In this document: piece after piece, positions 15,484 through 23,483 of the stretch
Numbering within the stretch: the stretch's first letter is position 1
Layout of the letters: each line of letters begins with the position of its first letter
Assembly (NCBI RefSeq): GCF_937873765.1
Contig: NZ_CALMZC010000021.1
Location: 1-64,000 of the forward strand
Length of the DNA stretch: 64,000 nt
Reading direction: 5' to 3'
Source: an uncultured Thiothrix sp.
GTDB taxonomy: Bacteria > Pseudomonadota > Gammaproteobacteria > Thiotrichales > Thiotrichaceae
The notes under the pieces: generated by a model
The model's database searches: none
Seen by the model: only the letters and a program-made list of their open reading frames with translations
Told to the model about the DNA's origin: nothing
Position numbers and translations under genes: made by a program

Positions 15484-17148
15484 GTGAACGCAGCCATTAC
15501 ATCTGATCGTGTGGATTATCAAACTAATCCTTCCCAATATCGCCACTGGACTTTAAGTTTCGATGGTTCCGTCGCTACCCTGAGCGCTGACTTTGACGAA
15601 AACGCGGGTTTACGTCCGGGCTATAAGTTAAAGCTCAATAGTTATGACCTCGGCGTGGATATTGAACTCAACGATGCGATTAACCGCATTCGTTTCGAGC
15701 ATCCTGAAGTACGTACCGTTGTAGTGACTAGCCTGAAAGATAAGGTGTTCTGCTCCGGTGCGAATATTTTCATGCTCGGTGTTAGTAGTCATGCGTGGAA
15801 AGTAAATTTCTGTAAATTCACCAATGAAACCCGTAATGGTTTAGAAGACTCTTCTAAATACAGCGGCTTGAAATTCTTAGCCGCCGTGAATGGAGCTTGT
15901 GCGGGTGGTGGCTATGAATTAGCGCTGGCTTGCGATGAGATTCTGTTAGTGGATGACCGCTCTAGTGCGGTGAGCTTGCCAGAAGTACCTTTATTAGGTG
16001 TCTTACCGGGTACGGGCGGTCTAACTCGCGTTACGGACAAACGCCATGTACGTCACGATTTAGCGGATATTTTCTGTACCACCACCGAAGGCGTGCGGGG
16101 GCAAAAAGCCAAAGATTGGCGTTTAGTCGATGAAATCGCCAAGCCTGCGGTATTCGCCCAAAAAGTCAAAGAACGTGCGCTGCAATTAGCAGAACAAAGT
16201 GATCGTCCTGCCGATGCTAAAGGCGTAACCTTGACTCCTATCAGCCGTACTATCGAAGCGGATGCACTGCACTATAAGCATGTGAGTGTTGAGATTAATC
16301 GCGCTGCTCGCACAGCAACTTTCACGGTGAAAGCACCTGAAGGTGTTCAGCCTTCCACCATCGCTGAAATCGAAGAGGCAGGTGCAAACTGGTATCCACT
16401 CGAATTAGCGCGTGAATTAGAAGATGCGATTTTATCCATGCGCACCAATGAGTTAGATATTGGTATCTGGTTGTTGAAAACTTCCGGCGATCCAGCCGCA
16501 GTGTTAGCCATGGATAAGGTGTTACTGGCTAATAAAGACCATTGGTTAGTGCGTGAAACGATTGGTTTATTACGTCGCACTTTCAGCCGCTTAGATGTGT
16601 CTTCACGCAGCTTGTTTGCCTTGATTGAAAAGGGTTCGTGCTTTGCGGGTTCTTTCTTGGAATTTGCTCTAGCTTGTGACCGTAGCTATCACTTAATGTT
16701 ACCAGATGATGTCGATACTCCAACGATTACCGTCGCAGATGTGAACTTTGGTTTGTACCCCATGGCAACCGGCGAAAGCCGCTTAGGACGTCGTTTCTAC
16801 AATGAGCAAGCTGCACTGGATGCAGTCCGCGCTAAAGCGGGTCAAGCACTCGATGCAGATGCAGCAATTGCAGTCGGTTTAGTCACCAGCAATCCTGATG
16901 ATATTGATTGGAGTGATGAAGTGCGCATCGCGGTCGAAGAACGTGTGGCGATGTCACCGGATGCACTCACTGGCATGGAGGCGAACTTACGCTTCAATGG
17001 TGAGGAAAATATGTTTACGCGCATCTTCGGTCGCTTGACGGCATGGCAAAATTGGATTTTCCAACGCCCGAATGCGGTCGGTGAGAAAGGTGCACTGAAA
17101 GTTTATGGTAAAGGCGATAAAGCTCAGTTTGACTGGAATCGCGTTTAA
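15484..17148 (+). CDS. boxC: Benzoyl-CoA-dihydrodiol lyase (BoxC)
   Basis: Opens the 2,3-epoxybenzoyl-CoA ring hydrolytically, releasing formate and giving 3,4-dehydroadipyl-CoA semialdehyde. 554-residue protein of the enoyl-CoA hydratase superfamily with two crotonase-like halves: the first contains KVFCSGANIFML and NGACAGGGYELALACD, the second FALIEKGSCFAGSFLEFALA. Start is GTG at 15484 with GAGGAG 7 bases upstream; the ATG at 15430 lies within the promoter/operator. The boxB gene follows after 65 bases in the same direction. Controlled by the two TGCA operators upstream. Confidence 0.94.
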   Translation: MNAAITSDRVDYQTNPSQYRHWTLSFDGSVATLSADFDENAGLRPGYKLKLNSYDLGVDIELNDAINRIRFEHPEVRTVVVTSLKDKVFCSGANIFMLGVSSHAWKVNFCKFTNETRNGLEDSSKYSGLKFLAAVNGACAGGGYELALACDEILLVDDRSSAVSLPEVPLLGVLPGTGGLTRVTDKRHVRHDLADIFCTTTEGVRGQKAKDWRLVDEIAKPAVFAQKVKERALQLAEQSDRPADAKGVTLTPISRTIEADALHYKHVSVEINRAARTATFTVKAPEGVQPSTIAEIEEAGANWYPLELARELEDAILSMRTNELDIGIWLLKTSGDPAAVLAMDKVLLANKDHWLVRETIGLLRRTFSRLDVSSRSLFALIEKGSCFAGSFLEFALACDRSYHLMLPDDVDTPTITVADVNFGLYPMATGESRLGRRFYNEQAALDAVRAKAGQALDADAAIAVGLVTSNPDDIDWSDEVRIAVEERVAMSPDALTGMEANLRFNGEENMFTRIFGRLTAWQNWIFQRPNAVGEKGALKVYGKGDKAQFDWNRV

Positions 17149-17213
17149 GTTTCGCATTAAAAATTTTGGAGCTAAGCGATTAGCTCCTTGCTAGAACCAC
17201 TGAGGAGAGCAGT

Positions 17214-18641
17214 ATGTCCACTATCGATTACCAAGAAAAGATTCCGAATAATGTCAATCTTAGCGAAGACCGTACTTTAAAGCGTGCGCTTGAGCATTGG
17301 CAGCCTAACTACCTGAATTGGTGGCAAGATATGGGGCCGGATGGTTCGCATGGTTTTGATGTTTACCTGCGTACTGCGGTCAACGTTGACCCACAGGGCT
17401 GGGCGCAATTTGGGCATGTGAAGATGCCCGATTATCGCTGGGGTATTTTCTTAAATCCGGCTGAGCAAGATCGCAAAATCCATTTCGGTGATCATAAAGG
17501 CGAAAACGCATGGCAGGATGTACCGGGCGAATATCGTGCTAATTTACGCCGTATTATCGTCACGCAAGGCGACACTGAGCCAGCATCGGTTGAGCAACAA
17601 CGCCATTTAGGTTTAACCGCACCTAGCCAATACGACCTGCGTAACCTGTTCCAAGTGAATGTGGAAGAAGGTCGGCATTTATGGGCGATGGTCTACTTAC
17701 TACATAAATACTTCGGGCGCGATGGTCGTGAAGAAGGTGAGGCTTTATTAGAGCGTCGTAGCGGTCAAGAGGATAATCCGCGCATTTTGCAAGCGTTTAA
17801 TGAGCCGACCCCAGACTGGTTGTCGTTCTATATGTTTACTTACTTCACTGACCGTGATGGTAAGTTCCAGTTATGCGCCTTGGCAGAGTCGAGCTTCGAT
17901 CCCTTAGCACGCACTACTAAGTTCATGCTGACTGAAGAAGCACATCATATGTTCGTTGGTGAATCTGGTGTTTCTCGTGTGATTCAACGTACTTGCCAAG
18001 TGATGAATGACCTGAAAACCGATGACCCCGCGAAGATTCGTGCGGCGGGTGTAATTGATTTGCCCACGATTCAGCGTTATATCAACTTCCATTTCAGTGT
18101 CACGATTGACCTGTTTGGTGCGGATGAATCCTCGAATGCAGCAACCTTCTACACCACTGGCTTAAAAGGCCGTTATGAAGAAGGTAAGCGTACCGATGAC
18201 CACACCTTGAAAAATGATAGCTACAAAGTGTTGGAAGTGCGTAATGGTCAATTAGTCGAGAAAGAAGTACCGATGTTGAATGCTCTCAACGAAGTACTCC
18301 GTGATGACTACATTAAAGACAGTGTTGCTGGGGTTGAGCGTTGGAATAAAGTGATTGAAAAAGCGGGTATTCCCTTCCGCTTAAGCGTGCCGCATAAAGC
18401 TTTCCATCGCAATATCGGCTCATTATCCGGTGCGAAAGTATCGCCACAAGGTCAAGTAGTTACTCAAGCTGAGTGGGATGCGAATGTAGATAAATGGTTG
18501 CCATCGGTGGGTGATCGTCAGTTCGTAGCCAGCTTAATGGGGCGTGTGACGGATGTGGGTAAATTCGCCAATTGGATTGCACCACCTGTGATGGGGATTA
18601 ATCGCCAACCGGTTGATTTTGAATATGTGCGGTTTAATTAA
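17214..18641 (+). CDS. boxB: Benzoyl-CoA 2,3-epoxidase oxygenase subunit (BoxB)
   Basis: Diiron oxygenase that epoxidises benzoyl-CoA using O2. 475 residues; the two metal-binding ExxH pairs are visible at E152-GR-H155 (NVEEGRHLW) and E242-AH-H245 (TEEAHHMF), with further ligands expected near E122 and D213. GAGGAG is about 6 bases before the ATG. Second gene of the boxCB operon and followed by a terminator. BoxB needs electrons from the BoxA reductase, whose gene normally sits beside it but is absent here, so a reductase elsewhere in the genome must serve it. Confidence 0.95.
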   Translation: MSTIDYQEKIPNNVNLSEDRTLKRALEHWQPNYLNWWQDMGPDGSHGFDVYLRTAVNVDPQGWAQFGHVKMPDYRWGIFLNPAEQDRKIHFGDHKGENAWQDVPGEYRANLRRIIVTQGDTEPASVEQQRHLGLTAPSQYDLRNLFQVNVEEGRHLWAMVYLLHKYFGRDGREEGEALLERRSGQEDNPRILQAFNEPTPDWLSFYMFTYFTDRDGKFQLCALAESSFDPLARTTKFMLTEEAHHMFVGESGVSRVIQRTCQVMNDLKTDDPAKIRAAGVIDLPTIQRYINFHFSVTIDLFGADESSNAATFYTTGLKGRYEEGKRTDDHTLKNDSYKVLEVRNGQLVEKEVPMLNALNEVLRDDYIKDSVAGVERWNKVIEKAGIPFRLSVPHKAFHRNIGSLSGAKVSPQGQVVTQAEWDANVDKWLPSVGDRQFVASLMGRVTDVGKFANWIAPPVMGINRQPVDFEYVRFN

Positions 18642-18665
18642 GAACTGAGCTGTCTCCTCCAACGG

Positions 18666-18700
18666 AAAGCCACTTGCGATTGCGGGTGGCTTTTCTTTTT
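18666..18700 (+). terminator. Rho-independent terminator after boxB
   Basis: AAAGCCAC/GTGGCTTT stem of 8 bp with a 12-base loop, followed by TTTTCTTTTT. It closes the boxCB operon right after boxB, showing that no boxA gene is co-transcribed downstream. Confidence 0.8.
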
Positions 18701-18733
18701 AAAAGTATCTACAAAATAGAATTGTAACTACCT

Positions 18734-19429
18734 CTATTTTATGTTTGCAGCCTTCTTATAAATTGCACAAGCTTTGTCTCGTGTTTTCTCATCATTTACG
18801 CTTTCTGAAATCTTTGCCTTAAAAATTAAATCGTTACAACTAGTACGTAATGTTTCGATTTTATTGTTTTTTACAGTTAGGCTACGTGAAATCTGTGCAA
18901 TAGTAGGTTTAAAGTTAGCGGCTGCTTGGCAATACATACGTTGTAACTGCTGATTTCTTGGATAATTATTGAATTTTCCTTGCTGGAGTTGTGTGCACAT
19001 TTCTTGGAATAGTTGCTGTGCAGCTTGAGTACAATTAGAAAACTGCATTACATCGAGCTTTGCATTATTACAAATAGATGATTTTTTAACTTGCCAAACT
19101 TGATACTGAAAATTAATCTGCTGCCCATTATAGCTAGTGTTTACAAATTGAGATTCAGTACCCATGATGTCTAAAATGTCTTTTTGTATGGGTACTATTA
19201 TGGCTTTTAGTGATTGATCTACTATCTTTTGAAGATGATTCTGCGGATATATCTTAGTATTTTCCTGTTGATGCTGGCTTAGCAGTATAGGAGAGTTTGT
19301 ATGATTAGATATTTGCTTTTGATAGGTCGCTTGTTTATAGTTTGAAGGCTTTGCTGACTGGTTGGTCAATGTGCTTTGATCGTTACAAGCTGTTAGGATC
19401 ACTAATAAAATGAAAGTATATTGCTTCAT
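18734..19429 (-). CDS. Hypothetical lipoprotein
   Basis: 231 residues, function not recognised. The N-terminus (MKQYTFILLVILTACN) is a lipoprotein signal with lipobox LTAC, so it is probably an envelope lipoprotein. The mature part is polar, rich in Gln, Asn and Lys, with about seven further Cys in the second half (SSICNNAK, FSNCTQAAQ, EMCTQLQ, RMYCQAA, RTSCNDL, KACAIYKK) that may form disulfides. AT-rich codon use unlike the preceding box genes, consistent with the start of an accessory region. It converges on boxB. Confidence 0.6.
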   Translation of the reverse strand: MKQYTFILLVILTACNDQSTLTNQSAKPSNYKQATYQKQISNHTNSPILLSQHQQENTKIYPQNHLQKIVDQSLKAIIVPIQKDILDIMGTESQFVNTSYNGQQINFQYQVWQVKKSSICNNAKLDVMQFSNCTQAAQQLFQEMCTQLQQGKFNNYPRNQQLQRMYCQAAANFKPTIAQISRSLTVKNNKIETLRTSCNDLIFKAKISESVNDEKTRDKACAIYKKAANIK

Positions 19430-19653
19430 TATGATGATTATAATTATGGGCTTTACGGATATATTATCTAATTCTTAGTCAAAAACCAGAGTGAAAAGTA
19501 TAAGTGGTATGTAGTTGGTTGATTTATGTCCAAATAAAGTACGTTTACCTTAGCAAAAACTTATTAGTCTCTGGAACCTGCCCCTTTTTTGATAGTCTTC
19601 TATGTCAATTCTCCAATCATCTGTATAGTTAAATTATAAATGTGGAGATAACT

Positions 19654-20149
19654 ATGCAAGCCATAAAACCCCAGCTCAGCCGTGAATACTACCTAAAAAT
19701 AGAAGAAGCCAACACTGAAAAACATGAGCTCTATCAAGGCGAAGTGTTCGCAATGGCTGACGGTACTTTCCAACATGCCCGTATTGGTTTGAACGTTACC
19801 ACTGAACTGGCAGTGCGTTTACGTACTAAGCCCTGCCAGCCGATGAATAGCGATACCCTCAGGACTCAATACTTATCCTGATGTTTCTGTTTATCGTGGG
19901 TAACTGGAGCTGACTGATAATAATAAAACCCTGCTCAATCCAGTATTGATCGTTGAAGTCTTATCCCCAAGCACACGCAGTTATGATCGGGGTGATAAAT
20001 TCCACCATTACCGTTCTATTTCGAGCTTACGTGATTATCTGTTAATCGATTCTGAGACCATCTTAGTTGAACACTATCAGCGCATTGGAGTTTATGAATG
20101 GAATCTGCATGAATACCACCAATTGACTGATATTTCCGGTATTATGTAG
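19654..20149 (+). pseudogene. Broken Uma2-family (DUF820) putative nuclease gene
   Basis: The N-terminal part (ATG 19654, GGAGA 7 bases upstream) encodes the start of a Uma2-type restriction-endonuclease-fold protein (LSREYYLKIEEAN, ELYQGEVFAMADGTFQHARI), ending at a stop at 19881. The C-terminal part continues in another frame from about 19900, with the conserved LIVEVLSPSTRSYDRGDKF and LRDYLLID. Bases around 19855-19915 appear altered or missing, and a stop (TGGGTAA region) breaks the frame. The 3' end also stops early at 20149 against the convergent P63C gene. Uma2 genes are common multicopy accessory genes; this copy looks inactive. Confidence 0.75.
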
Positions 20150-21140
20150 CACTTGCACAAAGAGCGAATTGACCGCCAAAGCGATCAATTATTTTTTTTT
20201 CATACTCCTCTTTTGTTTTTGATGACTCTGCCATTTCAAGTAGCCTGCCAAGGTGCATACGGAGCGCACGTGTTCCAATCTCATTTAGGAACTGAAATAG
20301 CTTTTTCTTGCTATCCCCATCCTTGCCTTTTGCTTCTCGCAATAGGGTGAGCAGCTTCCCACGACTCTTAGCAAGTGGATAATATACATGCTTAACAGTA
20401 AGATGCCTGAAGTCCCACGGCCATCCACGATCAGGAATGGTTAGAGAATATAATCTTGCCCATTCTTCGTATAGCTCTATAGGAAATTCCTTCTCATACT
20501 TTTTGGCCTCATCATTTACAAATTGCTTAAAAGCTTGAATAAACTGTTCTTTTGTAGAATCAAACCCAGATAATTTATATACAAGCTGTTGTATTCCAGA
20601 CTTCGCAGAAGCGCCAGTTATTACTTTGGCTTGTTGAGCAATGCCTTTTTGTGACTTAGCTAACGCGCCAGCGTTGTCAGCCTCAATTATGGCATTACAC
20701 AAATCAATCAATATTGTAACATCATAGCCATGAGCACGTGGAGCAACTGAATCCTCAGATCCACCTTTATCTGTTTTAAAAACAATGGGATTCAGTATTT
20801 TTTGACTAAGTTCAGATCCAATATAAGGAGCTATGCTTTTTCTTTCAATAAATCTGCTAAGGTTGTTTCCTCCTTTTCCAGTGAATCCAATTGCAGCAGC
20901 CATGCCCCTCTGGCTAATTACAGCAGTATTTTGGTCATCATTAAGAACATAACAATCAATATCCAAGCCGAAATCATCAATAAAATTCCCTTTCCTTATA
21001 GCCTCTAACGTCTTATTTGCATTATGCCTAGCCAATGCCGCATTCCTTGCTATTTCACTTCTTTGCTCTGGAGTTAACTTCTCTGCTCTGGCTTTAGCGC
21101 CTATAGCTTTTCCTGTCACCTTGCTATCTTCTTCGCTCAT
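20142..21140 (-). CDS. P63C-domain protein (phage-associated, unknown function)
   Basis: 332 residues. The C-terminal half (AFKQFVNDEAKKYEKEFPIE, LYEEWARLY, RHLTVKHVYYPLAKSRGKLL) matches the P63C domain found in phage-related and accessory-island proteins; its biochemical role is unknown. The N-terminus has a short basic AKARAEKLTPEQR repeat-like segment seen in DNA-associated proteins. ATG at 21140 was chosen; no strong Shine-Dalgarno sequence is visible, and an ATG nine residues upstream in a TTG-started longer frame is possible. Preceded by a repeat-rich control region and an HTH gene on the same strand. Confidence 0.7.
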   Translation of the reverse strand: MSEEDSKVTGKAIGAKARAEKLTPEQRSEIARNAALARHNANKTLEAIRKGNFIDDFGLDIDCYVLNDDQNTAVISQRGMAAAIGFTGKGGNNLSRFIERKSIAPYIGSELSQKILNPIVFKTDKGGSEDSVAPRAHGYDVTILIDLCNAIIEADNAGALAKSQKGIAQQAKVITGASAKSGIQQLVYKLSGFDSTKEQFIQAFKQFVNDEAKKYEKEFPIELYEEWARLYSLTIPDRGWPWDFRHLTVKHVYYPLAKSRGKLLTLLREAKGKDGDSKKKLFQFLNEIGTRALRMHLGRLLEMAESSKTKEEYEKKIIDRFGGQFALCASAT

Positions 21141-21230
21141 ATGCAAGCATCCCATATAAACTAACATGCTTGCATATTAGTTTATATGCTATTACATTTG
21201 CAAGCATGCTTTTATTTTATGTGCTTGCAT
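21141..21230. repeat. Operator-like repeat cluster (TGCAAGCA boxes and 12-bp palindrome)
   Basis: Four 10-base boxes alternate in orientation: ATGCAAGCAT (21141-21150), ATGCTTGCAT (21166-21175), TTGCAAGCAT (21198-21207) and GTGCTTGCAT (21221-21230). Between the first two, CATATAAACTAA (21153-21164) is repeated inverted as TTAGTTTATATG (21177-21188). The block sits directly upstream of the P63C gene and downstream of the HTH gene, and the last box lies inside the end of the HTH gene. It is probably an operator array for a regulator, perhaps the HTH protein. Confidence 0.7.
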
Positions 21231-21441
21231 TTTTATGATTATCTATGCCTTCATTATATACCTGCATAATTGCAGCCCCATCATCATAGTAAGGTTGCTG
21301 CTTTGTCCCGTTTCTAAGCTTTGTCAGCTTGCTGCGTTCTATTCCGGTCAACTCGGAAAGCTTATAGTCATTTATACCTCTATCTTTAAGCTCTTTAAGA
21401 ATTTGCGCAAAATTCGTTTTTTCCATAGTTGCATGTGCCAT
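21217..21441 (-). CDS. Small helix-turn-helix protein
   Basis: 74 residues. The central part (FAQILKELKDRGINDYKLSE, LTGIERSKLTKLRNG) has the spacing of a Cro/phage-repressor type helix-turn-helix, with the remainder a short acidic tail. Likely a DNA-binding regulator. The ATG at 21441 lacks a clear Shine-Dalgarno sequence. It lies upstream of, and in the same direction as, the P63C gene, separated by the repeat block. Its own promoter region carries two GTGC-type palindromes, suggesting autoregulation. Appears to be a remnant or minimal form of a phage or plasmid module. Confidence 0.65.
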   Translation of the reverse strand: MAHATMEKTNFAQILKELKDRGINDYKLSELTGIERSKLTKLRNGTKQQPYYDDGAAIMQVYNEGIDNHKNAST

Positions 21442-21472
21442 TAATTGAATATTAATTAATCATAGTAGGAAA

Positions 21473-21521
21473 AGTGCGATAATGCACTAAATATCCCTTG
21501 TCAAAGGGTGCGATTTCGCAC
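21473..21521 (-). promoter_or_regulatory. Promoter region of the HTH gene with two GTGCGA palindromes
   Basis: On the - strand a TTGACA (21504-21499) is flanked by an exact palindrome GTGCGATTTCGCAC (21508-21521) and an imperfect one AGTGCGATAATGCACT (21473-21488). Two matching dyads around a -35 box upstream of an HTH gene is a classic repressor-operator layout. The -10 is not clear (TATCGC at 17 bases). Confidence 0.55.
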
Positions 21522-21563
21522 TATAATCATTTCATTAGATTACTCTATGGAATAACCATCATC

Positions 21564-22585
21564 ATGAAACGCCAAGGCCAACATTTTCTACTCAGCGCGA
21601 AGGCTCGTAGCCTATCGCTGATAGACATATTTGGACTAAGCGATGATGAGGCTTTTGAACTCTTTCGGCTGGCTCGTTGGCCTGAAACTGAAGGCGAGGC
21701 CATCTGCCCTTGCTGTGGTAGCTGCTCAAAACACTATTTTCTAAAAACCCGTAAACAATGGCGTTGTAAGGATTGCAGCCATACCTTTAGTGTGACTTCA
21801 GGCACATTGTTTGCGCATCATAAAAAACCATTACGGGTCTATATCGCAGCGATTGCTCTTTATACCAATACACCGCTCAAGGTTTCTCGGCTTTACAGCT
21901 ATCACGCGATTTGAACGTGCAATACAAAACAGCTTTTGTACTGATGCATAAGTTACGCGAGGCTTTGATGGATGCTGAAGCGAGTGAAAAGCTAGAGGGT
22001 GAAGTAGAAATAGATGGCTGCTACGTGGGTAGCTATAGTCGTCCTGAGAACGAGAAGAAAAATCGTAAAGACCGTCGTTTGGTAGAGAATCAGAACCTGA
22101 ATAAGCGATGCATCATCACGATTCGTCAACGGGGAAAACAAGGCGAAGGTGCCAGCCAGACAAAGGTGTTTGTGGTGAAGTCAGAAAACCAAGCGAACTT
22201 AAAAGCCTTGGCACAAGCGCATATTCAAAACAGCACAGTCATTCATGCGGATGAAGCTACTGGTTACGATGTACTGCACGCGCTTTATGAAATGAAACGG
22301 ATTAACCACCAAGAGCGCTACCGTGGTGAAAATGGCGAATGCACCAATCAAGCGGAAAGCTATTTCTCACGTTTCCGTCGGATGCACAAAGGACAAGTGC
22401 ATAAGATGAGCAATCAACATCTACAGGCTTACGCCAATGAGTGCGCTTATCGTGAAGATACCCGTCGTTGGTCAACGGGTAAAATTTTCAATGACATTAC
22501 AACTCGCTGTGCCAAAAAGCCGACTTCGCGGAATTGGTGTGGCTATTGGCAGGGCAACAAAACGACTGAATGTCTAGCGGCCTAA
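21564..22585 (+). mobile_element. IS1595-type insertion sequence, transposase frameshifted
   Basis: ISXO2-like/IS1595-family transposase in two frames. The first part has the zinc-binding N-terminal domain (CPCCGSC, then KQWRCKDCSHTFSVTSGT). After AAGG at about 21881-21885 the reading shifts: the second frame continues GFSALQLSRDLNVQYKTAF with the catalytic region EIDGCYVGS, HADEATGYD and NQAESYFSRFRRMHKG. One missing G (AAGGG to AAGG) explains the break. No slippery heptamer is evident, so it is more likely a mutation or sequence error than programmed shifting. The only inverted end match I find is TCATTAG (21532-21538 and 22582-22588), so the element's limits are unresolved. Confidence 0.8.
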
Positions 22586-22918
22586 TGAGTTCACCAGCTC
22601 CCAAGGACTCAACTCCAAGCCTTGATCTATCATAACCTTAAGAGTTAAATCTTGGGTACTCAGTGGGCTGGTAGCCACTCGCAAATAATTCAGCATCATT
22701 CGGCTGCATTCACCATGCTTGAAAAAATTGTTTTTGTGCTTAAATTGTTTGGTCTTAATACCCTCAAGCTCGTAATTAGGCTCAAAAAGCTTGATGGCTG
22801 CATCTAAGGTTTTTACCTCTTCGCCTAAGCGGGAAAGTTCTTTCTTATAATGGGTAATTAAGCCTGATAGTTCGGAGCGCTTATTCACTAATGCGCTAAT
22901 AACGTGGGTTTCTGCCAT
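22574..22918 (-). CDS. Hypothetical protein, C-terminus probably replaced at the IS end
   Basis: 114 residues, function not recognised. The N-terminal half is a predicted coiled coil (NKRSELSGLITHYKKELSRL, GEEVKTLDAAIKLF); the second half (CSRMMLNYLRVATSPLSTQD) looks like a small winged-helix or helical DNA-binding fold. The last nine codons run through the right end of the IS1595-type element and read WELVNSLGR, so the original C-terminus was probably cut off by the insertion. No clear Shine-Dalgarno sequence. It may be a non-functional remnant. Confidence 0.5.
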   Translation of the reverse strand: MAETHVISALVNKRSELSGLITHYKKELSRLGEEVKTLDAAIKLFEPNYELEGIKTKQFKHKNNFFKHGECSRMMLNYLRVATSPLSTQDLTLKVMIDQGLELSPWELVNSLGR

Positions 22919-23013
22919 GACTAACCTATAAAAAGGGTATAATGGTAGTTATTTTAAGGGCTTAAGCTATATTTGGCTTTGTGCATGTGCTACATAATGC
23001 CGAACTTTCCTAA

Positions 23014-23463
23014 CTATTGGATACTGTTTCTACTGACACTATCTAAACTAACTTTAACAACATGTGGGTTTCGACTTAACGTCACTACTCCCTGCATTGT
23101 TATCCAGCCTGCCATCATGAAGATAATGCCCGACCTATACTTAAGGCGGAACTCTCCTTGAGTTAGTGTATTTAAAACCAACTCTTGCGTCATATCGATT
23201 TTCCTAGTTCTTTCTTCAGCAGAAAGTGTTTCGGGTACTACGGATAGCGGCGGACGTAGCTCGATAATAACAGGTACTTCATGTCGTTGGTTTAAAGCGG
23301 AAATAACTGTGTTGTCTATAATATTACCCTGATATTGAGGCAATTTTAGTGTAGTAGAGTTAGACATATTAGGTAAAGGTGAAAAGACAGCAGGTACAGA
23401 ATTACATGCAGAGATATTCGCAAAACCTACTCCAACAAATAGATATATAAGTAGCATCTTCAT
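23014..23463 (-). CDS. Exported propeptide-like (I9-type) protein 2, putative protease inhibitor
   Basis: 149 residues. The N-terminus is a signal, probably lipoprotein-type (MKMLLIYLFVGVGFANISAC). From about residue 60 the protein resembles the propeptide of the neighbouring S8 protease: VPVIIELRPPL aligns with VRVIVGLRRPE, EFRLKYRSGIIFMMAGWIT with KRFTVVPGMALEADL, and LSRNPHVVKVSLDSV with LASDPNVVSIKEDVA. Subtilisin propeptides (inhibitor I9 family) are potent inhibitors, and free-standing versions are known to act as inhibitors or chaperones. It lacks any catalytic domain. Lies 20 bases downstream of a paralogue, hence co-transcribed. The inhibitor role is inferred. Confidence 0.6.
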   Translation of the reverse strand: MKMLLIYLFVGVGFANISACNSVPAVFSPLPNMSNSTTLKLPQYQGNIIDNTVISALNQRHEVPVIIELRPPLSVVPETLSAEERTRKIDMTQELVLNTLTQGEFRLKYRSGIIFMMAGWITMQGVVTLSRNPHVVKVSLDSVSRNSIQ

Positions 23464-23483
23464 TTATAGATATAAACCTTTTT

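Noticed and set aside
21875..21915. Programmed frameshift in the IS1595-type transposase
   Set aside because: No slippery A6G/A3-G-type heptamer at the junction, and IS1595-family transposases are normally made from one frame; loss of one G explains it more simply.
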